This document shows, piece by piece, positions 25,911 to 40,319 of a stretch of DNA of 64,000 nucleotides. Every line of letters starts with the position of its first letter. Position 1 is the stretch's first letter. The translations under genes were made by a program, and so were the position numbers. This DNA comes from Chrysomallon squamiferum (lineage: Eukaryota; Mollusca; Gastropoda; Neomphalida; Peltospiridae): the NCBI GenBank assembly GCA_012295275.1, contig CM022665.1:40169818-40233817 (forward strand), in the 5' to 3' direction. The notes beneath the pieces were generated by a model. The model made no database searches, was not told the DNA's origin, and worked only from the letters and a program-made list of their open reading frames with translations.

Positions 25911-26482
25911 TTATAAATATATATATATATGAATCAATGCTGCACATTAAAGTGATATAAAATAAATCAGGAATCATTCTTAGGAGTAGGCTCTACTGGA
26001 CTCTGTAGAACATTTGGGCTTTTTTCAGTTCTAGCCAGTTCTCCTAAATGGAGGTACAAAAAACTTATTCGTATCACAAAGTATGTTTAAAAAAGATATG
26101 TTGCTTACAGTTAGTAAGATGAGGCCACAGAATAGACTTGCCTGCCTTTCTTTCTTATACTGTTACTTTGAATTTTATGTTTGATAAATATGAATGTAAA
26201 ATGTGTAGATAAAATAATATTTGAAATATTTTTGTTTTTTGACTTTCAGGAAGAACATGATTCTTCAATCTCTTTTCATGGAGTTGCCTTTGTTGACATG
26301 GCTCCACTCTTATATCCTGGAGGTATTTATTTATTTATTTATTTATTTCTGTATCTATTAGTCTGTCTGTCTGTGTGTCTATCTATCTATCTCTATTATT
26401 TATAATGCTCTTTTTCTTCTTCTTTGTCATCATCATCTTATTATTCTTCTTCTTCTTCATCTTCATCATCTTCTTCTTATTC

Positions 26483-26513
<31 letters not shown>

Positions 26514-28263
26514 CATTATTATTATCATTATTATTGTTTTTTATGCATATATTTGTTTATTTATTTATTAGAGTAATATTTTTCCATTTATTATATTTTT
26601 GAAATTTAAATTAAGAGGTATAAAATTTAATTTAAAATGTATTCATTCATTTCTTTATTTATTATTTTTATTTGTATTTGTATTTCTGATAATTAAATTT
26701 TGTTTGTTTTATTTTACACTTTTTATCTTTATTTTTTATTTTCTCAAACAATTACATAATTATTATTTTTCTTTGAGTTTTAATTGCCTTCTGTTTATTT
26801 TGGCATAAAATGTGATTAATTAATAACAAGTTTGTCTCTTAATATCCTCCTGTTTATCAATAATAAAGCAGAAATGGCCATTACTTGTGTTTATCACGAC
26901 AACCTGATTAATTAAAATAAATAATTAATTACTAGATTAACGCTTTTTCTTCTTTTTTTTTCTCTTTTCCAGTAAGCAAAGTCCATGGTGCTTATAAGGT
27001 TCTTCCTTATACTGACCACCTGCTGAGCGAAAAGGTAAACTAATTAATTAGCATAATTTAATTGTTTATAAACGGGTGTCTTTCACAGTTGTGAGTTGTG
27101 CTGTTTGAAGACAGGTGCAGTTTTGTGTCTTACTGTATTTCTCATAAACTTCTAAATTTTTGGATTATATGTGTTTGGAGAAACTGACTTTGCTGAAATA
27201 AATTACCATCTAGGTCTTACATTGTACATTTGAAATTTCAGATTTCAATTTTTATTTTCTAAATTGTGAAATACTAGAGAAATATTTTGTATAACCACCA
27301 TGATCGAGAATGTAATTTCAGAATCTTGTGTTTTGTGAATTAAAATTAACATCAGATTAAATCTTTTGGCGTTTTGTGGAATATTCAAAGTTTGTGTCAT
27401 GTGATCATTGATCAGTTATTTGGAATTCGTTATTGCATACTTGATGACAAAAAAGTTCAAGATTTGAGACTTTTTGATATTGTTAAATATCACAAGTGTT
27501 GTGTGTATATTTCTTTGCTCGTTTTGATTTTTCACCATGAGTCTTAAAAAGGTACATGTTTACTAATTTTTTTGTATTCTAAAATTTATTTAAAAGTTGA
27601 TTGTTGTGAGATCCCAAACTTTATTCTAGGTAATTTGTAAAACATTTTTTTTATTTTACATATTTTTGTAATTTCTATCCTCAAGTATATGATAATGATA
27701 ACCTAAGTAATATATTTTCTGAAAGATTTTTTAAGTGATGGCATGTGCATTACCCACTGAAGAAATAAAATTAAAAAAATTAATCAAAATTAAAAAATAA
27801 AAAGCGGTGTGCATAGATAATGATCCTTCGTCATCCTCATTGACTTTAATCATTTGATCAAAGAAATGAATTCATCATCAATGGATATCAGAATATGAAA
27901 TACAAAATATTATGGCTTTTGTTCCTTTTTAGCCTTTTCTATTTTGGTTCCAGGTTAGTTATAATGGTTTTGTTTCTCTCAGAAACAAAGAAAACCTAAT
28001 ATTTTTGTTTGTTGGTGCCATTTGTCTCTTATACTGTTTGTTTTTTAAAATAGACTGCAGGCAGAAGAAAGGCCGGTGTGGCTGATGAAGCCAGCAGAGT
28101 TGCCTTCAACTTGTTAAACAGAAACACTACATCACCATCTCCAAAAAAACTTGGCAAGGATGACAAAAAGGACCAGAAAAAGGGGGTAGGTTTCATTTTA
28201 TTTTTCATAAATTACATTTTTAAACATTTATGATGATGACAATTATTTATTTACATTTTGTAG

Positions 28264-28322
<59 letters not shown>

Positions 28323-29449
28323 TTTGTGTATGTGTTTTTATAAATTATATCTATTTTGAGTATTTTGTCAGTACATTATTATTTTTTAAATCAGTCATAT
28401 ATATTAAAATTCATTTAATTACGTTTGAAATGACTTAATAAAATGATTTAATGTATAGAACTTTCAAAGTTTCTTTTTTATAATAATCTAAATAGACTTA
28501 AAAGAATAAAATTTATAAAAATATAATAGTTTTGTTTAAGAAATTTGTTTGAAACAGATTTTTGACTGCAGTGGATTGTTCTATAATCTTTGTTTTTAAA
28601 ATTGTAAAATAATGATTCATTTTGTGGGTGGTGCATTTTGAATCACATTTCATCTGCACTTTCTTAAAAATAAATTTAAAACTCTAAGTAAAAATAAATG
28701 AATATTATAACAAATGTATGCATTAATTATTTTATAAATCAGTACAAAATATAAGTGTTCAAACTGAAATTAAAACGACTTAAAATAGATTGTCTGTTAT
28801 CAATTTAATAATTCAAATATTAACATATTTAAAATATATATTTACTCAAAATGTTCATATATTTAGAATACAAACCTATTTAAAATACAAATCTATTTAA
28901 AAATATAAATCTATTTAAAATATTTAATATTTAATATATTTAAACTATCAATGTAGTTAAGATATAAATCTCTTTAAAATATATTTGCCAACAAAAACAA
29001 TTAGATTTTTAAACCAATTCAGACTTAAGTTACAAAATACATTTTATTACTTCTACAACCCACATACAAACATTTTTACTGCTGCACTGGTTCTTTACAT
29101 CATAGCCATTTTGCTTCACTTTTATAAGCAGCACTTTACATTCTCAATCTCAGACAGGACTGCAAGACTGCTAAATATTTCTTGTTACAAACATGTTAAT
29201 GGTTAATCATGTTCAGTCATTTATACCCATTGCTTGGCATTGCCTCAAAAGAATAATTGTAATGCCTAGCACATCCTTCTCAGTGTGATGTAAAATAATA
29301 CTTTAATTTCTTTTAATCAATGTTTTTTAAATATATATATATATATATATATTTATTTTTTTTTTTATAAGTACATGGATAATGAAATATTATATCTAAA
29401 ATAATAATAATAATAATAATTTATAATGCTCATGTTAATAGTTACTGTC

Positions 29450-29484
<35 letters not shown>

Positions 29485-31411
29485 TGATAATAATGATGAT
29501 AACAGTAAATGTAATGGTAATATTAATAAAAATGATAATTATAATAATAATAATAATAATAGTAATCAAAACTATCAAGATAATTGTGATGATGAGAATG
29601 ATGCTGCTGCTGATGATGATAATAATAAAGTTGTTTGTATTGTCTGTAATTGAACATTACAGAGATCGAGTAGTCATTCTCAACTTGGAGACGAGGTTTG
29701 TAGAATGCTTTTGAAAATCGCTGCGACCTTTGACATTTTATTTTAGTCAGGAATACTTACTTACCCATGGCATTTGGAATTTTGTTCATGAATACTTATC
29801 TACTAAACATATATTTATTGAAAATGTATTCAAATGTATCTACTGACCTACGTATTTACCCTGATATCAGAAATTGTATTCAAAAATATATATTGGTTAT
29901 TATAATAATTATTATTATATGTATATATATATATATTATATGCATGTATATATATGTATATGTATTCATTAACCCAACCTCTTTTGGCACAAACATTCAG
30001 TGAGGCCATTGCACTTTTGGATGTGCTTTTGGATGCAGTTTATCTATAATTATTTAATTATTTTTTGTTTATTTATTTTTGTATTTTATTTTTGTATTTT
30101 ATTTTTATATATTTTTTTTTTTTTTAAATCTGAATGTGCAGTTTAGTTTTTCATTTTTAAGCAGTTTTATTTTTAAATTTTTAATTTTTAATTCTTTTCT
30201 TTTCTTTTATTATATATTGTTTTAATTTTCTATTCTAAAGAGTAGTAAAGGAATGTGCGCTTAATATTCCATATCATTTTTGGAAATGATCAAATTAATT
30301 TTGCTTGATTTACATTTGATTTTCTCTTTTGCTGTGTGTATTAATTTTATTTTGCTCTTTAAAATGGTTATGGGCTGTTTGGTTTTTAATATATATAAAT
30401 TTTTTATTATTCCCAAAGGCATTAGACACTAATTATAAATGTGTGTTCTTTTAACAACAACTGTGTGCTTTTAATACAACCCACCCCAGAAAGAAAAGAA
30501 GAAGAAGAAGAAAAAGAAAAAACAGAAATTAAAATTCAGCTTTTACACAGAAATATGCTTCTCCTTATTTTTATTTTTCTTTTTTTTTTTTTTTTTTCAA
30601 TAATTTTGCTTGGAAAATAGAAAACAGATATTTGAAATTTTAAAATTATATTTTGCTTATTTTGTGAAAAGAAAAAGAAAATAGTTGCATTTTTTCAGCC
30701 TTCTACAACTGCAAGAAGTTTGTCGCAGGCTGCATGGTTGCTTTTGGTAAATTGTAGAAGTACATGGTGCAGTATTATTAAATACTGCACCATTGTTATA
30801 GATGTACAAGCAGTAATACTTATTAACATAGCAGTAAAGTATTTACAAGATAACAGTAACTCTTAAATACTCTTTTACTTTGTAAGCTGTGCATCCTAAT
30901 TAGAAATCATTCCTAATTTGTAATTAGAACATGTTATTTTGTAGTATGTCCATTTACAAAGTTCCCCACATTATTTCATAGTACAGAGGGATGTTGTAGA
31001 AACTGTTAATCTTTTTTTTTTAATAGATTGCTTAGGTTTGTAGTTAAATTTCTACATGGAGAAAGAATGATGGATGCAAAAGTCGTTGAAATTAGTAATA
31101 CCTGTTTACATTTTGATCAGTTTGTGAGTAAGACTCTACTCAAAAACAAAATATTGGTATACATTGTAATATCTCTTTCCTGATTGGTCACTACACTTGA
31201 ATACATTTGCTTAGTGTTTTGGACTTTGTAGATAATGACATTTCTGCTGATAGTAATATGTATGTTTTTTGCACAGGCAGTTACTGAATTATTTTAATGA
31301 AAATATTTGGCTTCCCATTCATTTTATCATTATGATTATTATTATTATTTTATTTTATTGCTAGTATTATTTATTTTTATTACTAGTATTATTTATTATT
31401 ATTACTAGTAT

Positions 31412-31444
<33 letters not shown>

Positions 31445-31722
31445 TTATTACTAACATTATTTATTTAATTATTTATTACTGTTATTATTATTATTAATAC
31501 AGAAGTTAAATTAGATAATATATTTAACTTAATGAGTGGTAGAAATAAAAGGTTGTCTCCCTTGAACTGGTTTATTTCATTTTTAAAGCGCAGAAATTTT
31601 TTCAGTTTTTATTTATTTGTTTTGTTTTCATTTATTTTCTTTTTTTATCTCTTAAATACTTTTTATATCTGCTGATCTTTATTTCTTTCTGTCAGTCTGC
31701 CTATCTGTCTGTCTGTCGATTG

Positions 31723-31776
<54 letters not shown>

Positions 31777-31802
31777 GTTGTTATTTTTACAGTTATTATA
31801 AC

Positions 31803-31845
<43 letters not shown>

Positions 31846-32488
31846 GTGTGTGTGTCTCATGTGTAGGCCAAAACAGTAAATATCAGCAACAATAACAGCC
31901 TACACAATACTCAAAGCAAAGAAAAAGAGGATAAACATTTGGTAAAAAATCCAAAGTGTTTTTGATTTTCTTTATTTTAATTTTCTTTATTTACTTTTTT
32001 TAATAATACTATTTTTCCAAAAAGATATTTAGAGAACACCCTTACAGCATATAAGCAAAAAGAACTGAAGTAAATAAATTTAAAATTGTTTTATTATATA
32101 TTTGACTGGAAACGTTTATAAAAATAAATAAAAGCTTTAAATTGTCTTAAGAATTACCTCTAATAAAAATAGTAATTTTTATAATAAATAATAAAGAAGG
32201 AAAGAAAGAAAAAGGAAGAACTAGAAGTAAATAGAAAAATTCTGTAAATATGTTTTTTTTTTATGTGAAATAATAATTATTTTGTGGTGAAAAATGTTTC
32301 AAAGTCACCCAATAAATGTGTTAAAAAATGTTTTTAAAATGTGGTGATCTCTGAATAATCTTACTGGTAAAGTAAGATTGTTGTTTGTTCCTGTTTATTT
32401 TATTTTATTCTATTTTATTTTATTTTATTTTATTTTTTTATAAAATATAATACAGTTAATAAAATTGAATGCAGATGTAATAAAAAGG

Positions 32489-32558
<70 letters not shown>

Positions 32559-33660
32559 AAACTTCTTAAATTTTGCCAAGCAAAATTTAAAAATTAATAA
32601 TAAATTTTGAATTGAGTAATTTATTCATAATTACAATAAATATTTATTATTTTATTGTTATTTTCATTTTTATTTTTATTTTATTTTATGGTTGTTTTGT
32701 TTTGTTTTGTTATTCATTTTTGTTATTCATATTTGTTGTTTTATTTTGAATCAGTTTTAGTTTTCATTTCAAAAAACAGTTCCATATGTATGTGAGTGTG
32801 TGAGTGTATGTATGTGGACATAATGTACATATTTATAACTTTCTAATTTGCTTGTATCATATATCATTTGCTAATTTTTATTTTATGAAGAAAGACAAAC
32901 ACAAACATTCCTTAAGATTTCAGTGATATACCTGTACTAGTTTGAATATTTTTATCAACTTAAAAATCATAAATAAAATGACCAGTTAGAGATTAGTTTC
33001 ATACTTACACACAAATCTAACAACTCCTAAATGCTTTGCTTATTTTGTATCAAATTTATCTAAATGTGCTTTAACTGCTTAACAATAATAACTCCATTCT
33101 TTTTAATGTAATAGAACAGAATTGAGGTTTTGTATCAAGAAGTTGTTACATTTTAAAGTTTTAAAACAATGTTAATAAGACATTGTTACATTTTGATAAT
33201 ACCAAAAATTGAATCTCATTTTTAAACACATCTCCTTTGTGAATAATGAAATGAACAACCTTGAAATTTAAATTAAAATAATCTAAATTTTGATTAAAAT
33301 TTCTTCATCTCAAGTGATGTTTATTTGTAATTTTATAACTTAAACAATTTATGCTGATATAAATTATGTTGTTTTTGAGAATATTTTAGGGATATAATTA
33401 AAGAAAAAAGAAGTCAGTTGTTTTAATTATCATGAAATTACATATTTATTAAATGCCATTTATCATTTCTTTCCGTCTTCTTATAAATAATGTTTGGCAG
33501 ATTCTATTTCATTCGACAATAACTTCACATTCATTATTACTTATCCTTTTTTTTTTTAAATTATTTGATCAAAATGTATATTTTTTTTTTATTAATTAAT
33601 TAAATAATTAATTTGTATATTTATTTATTTATCTATTTATTTATTTGCTTATTTGCTTGC

Positions 33661-33695
<35 letters not shown>

Positions 33696-35490
33696 TTTCT
33701 GTTTTCCAGGCAGCCCAAGCACAAAAATCAGACACTGCCTCTGACTATGAAACTCAAGCCCCAACAAATGTTGAAGGTCAACAGTATGTTGATTCCAAAT
33801 CTTACATTGTGTTAGAAATTGCTCTGACAAGGCCACTAGTACCCAAACGACCTCCAGAGGAATTAGCTAAAAGGTACATTTTAGACCATTTGGACTCATA
33901 AAATTTTATCTATATATATATATATATATATACATATATGAATGCTACTGTTGTACAGTAATTTATATGTAAATTTTAATTGTTGTATTGTCTATAAATG
34001 ATAGGTATTAATTTATCTACATGGATAGAAATAATTTGTATATAAATTTTATTGTTTATACTTTCTGTTGAATTTGTCTATATGATCCATTTTATCTTTG
34101 AGCTTTAATCAAGAAGATATGTGTTTATCTATTTACTTGCTTAAAAGTGTATTATTACTTCTTTTATTTATTCTCTTTATTTATTTATTTTTTTTGGTTT
34201 TAGTTGTTTATTCAATCATTACAAAGTATTGCCCGTTTTTGAAAAGCCTTAACTTTTTAATTTTTAAAAAATATTTTTGGCTTGAAATTGTTTTACGATG
34301 TGTTTTTCTTAACGAAAAGAAAAGAAAAGAAAGATCTGTAGATTATTATTTATAATAATTATGCCTAAATCATTTTGGGTATTGGATTTATCAGTTTGCA
34401 CTTTATTTCCTCAAGATAAATATTTACTATATTTATTCATTTAATTGTTTATTAGTTTATAATTGATGTTTTTGTTTTGTTCAGAGTTGCTGAGTACATT
34501 CCACCCAGACCTCTGTTTCCTAAAAGAACTGATGGAGCAGCCAGGGTAAAAATTATATTTTTAAAATTCTAAACCAAAAAGAATCATCTCTCATTTTAGT
34601 TATTTTTAATCTTCTTTTTAACATATGGTTAAAAATTTTAAGATTAATTTCTTTTTTTACACTCACCTATAACAGATTATCTCTCTCACTCTCAATTTTT
34701 TTTTCTCTCTCTCTTGCTATATATATATATATGTTTATCTGTCTTTCTCTCTGTCTCTCTGTACGTCATTTTTTTCCCTGAAAGACATTAAAGAAGAAGC
34801 TACATTATTATTATTTTTTTTTTTTTTTTTTAAATAGGTCATTTGGTGAAAAAAATTAGAATTAGCATAAAACAATGTTTTTTGTTAATATTATTATGAT
34901 TATGATTGTTGTTGTTGTTGTTTGTGCAGTATTTATAATCATTTTTATTTACAACAGGCAGTAGAGGACTACCATAATCAAGTAGCCACTGTAGCTAATC
35001 TGATTCTTGATGAATTCAGGTATTATTAATTATTTAATATTCCTTTTTAACTTACAAAACATTATTTTGTTTAATCATAAATACAATGGGGGAAAAAATG
35101 TTCCTGTTAACTTAGTTAAATGCATTATATTTAAAAGAAATTATGTAGTTACATTTAATAACAGTTTTATGGGTCGTTTGTCTCTCTCATTTGTGTTTTG
35201 TGTAATAAAATGTGTGTTTGTTGTTTTATTATGTGGTTTTAATTTTGTGTGTGTTTTCTTTTTACTCAGAGAAATGTTTTCGGAAGAGCTCAAAGAAAGT
35301 GGGACAGATAAACCAGATGTAATGGAATGCAGGTATGATGTTATAAAATAATTATTTTGTCAAAGTTTCTTAGTAAATATAAATGCTGTGAAAACAGTAG
35401 AAAGTGTTGAACACTGATATCAAGATACATAAACAGTATATTTATTCTATAATTTTGTTAATCTATTAAATTATTCTTTAAATTATTATT

Positions 35491-35526
<36 letters not shown>

Positions 35527-35899
35527 TTTTTTTATTTTTTTTTTTTTAAAATTTTTATGATTTTAAAAAAAAATGTTTCTAAGCTTTTTTATTTCACATG
35601 TGCCAAACTATCAGAGCCAGTCTATATTGTTCTGTTTTTTTTCCCTAAAGTATTATTATTTTCTTTTAATATTATTTTTATTACTTGTTCTTGTTTTTAG
35701 GAGACAAAAACTGATCTATCAGCTCAATTCATCAGGAAAATACTTTGCATTCAAAGAACAACTTAAGCACTCTGTTGTTAAAATTGTGAGAGAAAAATAC
35801 TTAAAAACAAGCAAGTTTGAAGATCGTCAGGAATTTCAGGTGAGTTATTTTACACACTGATAATTTATTAATTATTAATTTATGTAATGATTTTGTTAA

Positions 35900-35934
<35 letters not shown>

Positions 35935-36227
35935 TTCTGGGAGTGTGTGTTGTTACTTTTTTTAGGAGTATTATGAGAACTATTTATTGCATACATACAC
36001 CAGATATTATACCAAAACACAAATTCCAAACATAAAATGCATATAAAATGTAAATTCATATAAAAACACGTTTGCTCAAAAATATATCTTAACTGTGATG
36101 TATTTTTCCTAGATCCTTAGATACATAAATATTTTATTAGATTAAAAACATGTGTATGTGTATATCTATGTGTGTGTGTCTGTATATGTGCACATATGTC
36201 TGTGTGTGTGTCTCTGGGTGTGTCTCT

Positions 36228-36266
<39 letters not shown>

Positions 36267-37011
36267 TCTTTCACACTTATTTTTAAGCACATGTAAGCCT
36301 TTACACAGACAATTATTTTCAATACAAAGTGTTTCTTTTTTTTCCACAGACTTTTCTAAGTGAGCTGTATGTCTACCTCATAGATCAGATGCATGTATCT
36401 TTGAGCAACATGCTTGCACTTGAAGACCAACCCCCCATTCCTAGACCTCTCACAGACTCCGCCCAACTCAAACATTTTGCTAGAGAGGCAGAAGTCAATG
36501 AAAACTTTGACCTTGCCGAGAAATACTACCAGGAAGTAAGAATAGTTTTTAAAAATTAATTTTAGTTTGAATGATTTATAGTTCAAAAATTTCAAATCAT
36601 TAATTTTGGGTTAAAAATCAGAATGCTGTTGTCAAGAAATAAAAAGTAAGAATAATTAAAATATCATCTTTTAGTCTGAATGTATTATCATTTAATAATA
36701 TTGAATTAGTTAATGATCTGATGATTATTAGCATCAAATGTGAAAATAGCATAAGTAAGGTGTAGTATAAAATTTTGGCAACAATAGAAAAAATATGTTA
36801 TAAATTTATTTTTTAATTTTTTTTTATTATTATTATTTTTTAAATTGATCTAGAGTTATATATAAATGTCAATTTCATTTCTAGAAATTGTTTGGTTATT
36901 GTGTTTACTTGTGGGGTGTTGTTGTTTTGGGGGGTTTTGTTTTGTTGTTGTTGATTTTTTAATATTTTTTAAACATGATTTTATTTTATTCTTATTTTAA
37001 AGTTTTAAATG

Positions 37012-37052
<41 letters not shown>

Positions 37053-37704
37053 TTACAATAATAAATAATAATAGTAATAATAACAATAATAACAACAACA
37101 ATAATAATGATAAAAATAATAATAATAACAATAATAATAATGTTTCAGAGAATTGCCAGAGACAAACTGGAGGCAGACAATTGGTTTGACTATGGAACAT
37201 TTTGTCTGTATGTCAATGATGTCACAAAGGTAAGCACTGTATTCATTAAAATGTGATAATTATTACTAAAAGTAATTATTTAAAAAAAAAAAAAAATAAA
37301 AATAGTATATTAAATCTTTTAAGCATTCATATGTTTAAAATTAACAATTTTGAGTTCAGACCAGTTCTTCTGCTTATTATCAAAGATTATGATTAATGGT
37401 TTTCAGTTTATGAGAAGGCCCTTATGAAAGACTATTTACTGCTGATAAATATTAATTGTATTTAGGAATGGCATCAAAATGTTTGAATTAAAGTAACTTA
37501 AAGTTTAAATGTATTGTAATTCATAGATGTTTTCTTAACAGGCTGAGCAGTGTTTTAAGGAATGCATTGCTCTGAACCAAAAACATCTCCAAGGGTAAGA
37601 GACCTTAGTTACACACACACACACAAATATATATACTATATCTTGTCAGGATAATATTTATGATAATAATAATAGTAACAACAACAGCAATAATAATGAT
37701 GATG

Positions 37705-37754
<50 letters not shown>

Positions 37755-40282
37755 CCAGTTACATGAAATAGCATCATCATAAAAATAATAATTGAGTTAA
37801 TAAAATAATATTTCAGATGGAGAAAGAAAAAGAAAATAAAGTAGATGATATTAAAAAGTAAAATTTAGAAACACAACAAGATATATTTAAAAAAGAAGTT
37901 TTTGAAATAGTATTTTTTGTATTTTTAGTATAAATAGTATTAGTGATGCTCTTAAAACTTAAGATTAATTTACATCCATACCTACACACTGATACCTTCA
38001 AATGTATATGCAAGTAATAACAATTTATAAATAAATTTGAAACTGTTACATCTGTGTATTGCAGACTTCCTGCTGTTTGGAGTTGTCTGCACTTTGACTG
38101 AGAAAAATGAAGTAGCAGAAACATTTTTCGAGGCAGCCACCTGTGTGAATCCTAAAAGCATTCTGGCTTGGACAATGTTAGGTATGGAATCATGGGAAAA
38201 ATTCATTTTACAATGTAACAGAAATCAAACTATAGTACTATAAAATGTTTTAGTTTTACTGAAGAATTAAACTGAAGTGGATCTTTTGTGGTCTGATCTA
38301 AATAATCAATAAGTGTGTTTTGTTTATCTCAAGGATAATTTTTGTCTTTGTTTTTGGTGGTTATTTTTATATCTGTTGACGATCACCTGACTTTGCTGAT
38401 AATGAAGATGATGATAAAACCACTATTTCATGAAGATGGAGGCAGACTAACATTTTGTCTCTTTTTATATGTTCATGTCACTTCATATTGTACAGAAATG
38501 CAAAACAATCCTTGAGGAAAATGGCACAGAATTTTTTTATTTAATATTTTTATCTGTAATATAATTTATCAATGAAATGGTAAATTTAATTTTCCTTGTT
38601 ATCTTCAAGTTATTTTATTACTGACTAAGGTTGGTTATCACTTTAAACAAAACAATAATCTAGAAGGATTGAGAGAATGTATTCAGCATTTTTATAAATA
38701 ATACAACCAGGATACTGTAAAGAATATTTTTAAAATTTTGACAATAAGATTTGTCTTTAATAGAGATAACTAGGATTATACTAAGCAATGAAATATTGAT
38801 AGAAAAATGATTTATCTATGACTAAATACCTCTGTTTGTTTTCTTTATTTTTTTCTTTATTTTTTAATTATACCAAATGCTGGATGTTCTTCAGTTTCAT
38901 ACACTCACACTCACACACACACACACATATAAACACACACACTATAATGGATGCCTAATGAAACTGATGCTGAATTGGCTAATCTCAGATTGCTGTTTTT
39001 ATCTCTGTCTGTTACTTGCATACAGGATTATACTATGAAGGAGTCAGCAATGAAATTGGTGCAGAGATGGCCTACCTGGAAGCCCACAAGTTAAACAATA
39101 TGGCCGCTCTCAATGCGTCGAAAGATCTGAAAGAAGAAGAACAGGATGATAAGAAAGAAGCTTCTCTAAGTTCAGCAGAACCTTTGGGTGATACAGAAAC
39201 AAGTCAAGGTTATTTAGAAGTTTTTGAAATTATTTGCATATTTTAATATTTTTAAGTATATATTTAGATTTCAAAATGTTTAATTTTAAAGTTGTGTTTG
39301 TCAGGGTTTTTTGTAAGATTTACAGCTCAAGTGCACAAGAGAGAAATAGATTATAAGTTATGAATTAGAACAGTACTTAGAAATTATTATTATTGTTGTT
39401 ATTATTTTTTTGTATCTCAATATTCATGATTAATTTTATTTTTCACTTTTTAAATTTTTAAATGCATATTAAAAAAAAAAAAGATAATAATTTCTTAAAT
39501 ATTAACCATTTTTATTACTTTTTGGAAATGTTTCTTATACAAATTTATTATTATTATCATTTATGGACACTTTTCTAATTCCACATTTAATAATTTTTTA
39601 ACTTTTTAACATTTCTTCTCTCAAGAACTGAAATGCTTTTGTTTTATTTATTTTTATTTATTTATTTTTTTATTTTTTTAAATTGGAACCATGGTTTGTA
39701 TTATTTTTTCAAAAATGTCCCTTTCTGTTTGTTTTCAACAGATGAACAAGACCTGGTTGCATCTGAAGGGGGTCTCTCTGTCCCAGGACACATAACTGAT
39801 GCAGCACTAACACCAACCAGCGCTGCCAATTCTGCCAAATCATCTGGCCGATATGGAGAGAAAAGATCATCTGTGATTAAAAATAAAGGTGAGTAATTTA
39901 AATGTAATTTTTATGACAAATATAGTAAAAACTAAAAAAAAAAAAAAAAAAATAACAGTAATAATAATAATAATAATAATCATGATTATGATGATGATGA
40001 TGATGATTAGGGAAATAATATTAATTGTAATGTTAATGATAATGATAATTACATTAATAATTAAAATATTTTTAACTAAAATAATGATGATATAATAATC
40101 CAAATATTTATAATGATGATAACAGTAATGATAATAACAATCAAAATATATATAATGATGACAATAATGATAGTAATAATCAAAATATTTCTAATGGTAA
40201 TGATATTAAAAATTATAATATTATATAAAATAAAAGACTAGAAGATAGAGTAGTAAATGAAGAAAGAGAAAGTGTGTTTATG

Positions 40283-40319
<37 letters not shown>

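Larger units (their letters stand above)
28186..31866 (+). other. CFAP70: CFAP70 intron 11
   Basis: A 3.7 kb AT-rich intron. Contents: (ATT)n at 28266; a run of ATTTAAAATAyAAATCT-like units at about 28830-28985; (AT)n near 29330; an AAT/GAT triplet tract at 29402-29630; (AT)n near 29920; T-runs; and (ATT)n at 31343-31445, 31726-31776 and 31803-31844. No additional exon with coding character is seen. Confidence 0.6.
26250..35839 (+). other. CFAP70: CFAP70 coding exons 9-17 (middle region)
   Basis: Exons: 26250-26322, 26973-27034, 28054-28185, 31867-31941, 33710-33873, 34485-34545, 34958-35019, 35270-35332 and 35701-35839. They encode about residues 330-606. Exon 9 encodes [19 protein letters not shown]. 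Exons 11 and 12 are Lys/Ser/Asn-rich, low-complexity linker. Exon 12 (25 codons, 31867-31941) is only moderately supported: it has AG and GT, keeps frame, and sits in a 5.5 kb intron between exons 11 and 13, so it may be alternative. Exons 13-17 resume the conserved helical part ([34 protein letters not shown]). Confidence 0.85.

Noticed and set aside
26375-26602. Leu/Phe/Ile-rich frame resembling a membrane protein
   Set aside because: Caused by TTC/ATT/TTA triplet repeats just after a CFAP70 exon.
31663-31860. Poly-asparagine minus frame
   Set aside because: Read-through of two (ATT)n tracts.
36117-36363. His/Thr-rich minus frames and Cys/Val-rich plus frame
   Set aside because: Artefacts of a (GT)n tract before CFAP70 exon 18.
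36997-37200. Leu/Tyr-rich minus frame
   Set aside because: Antisense of the (AAT)n tract and of CFAP70 exon 19.
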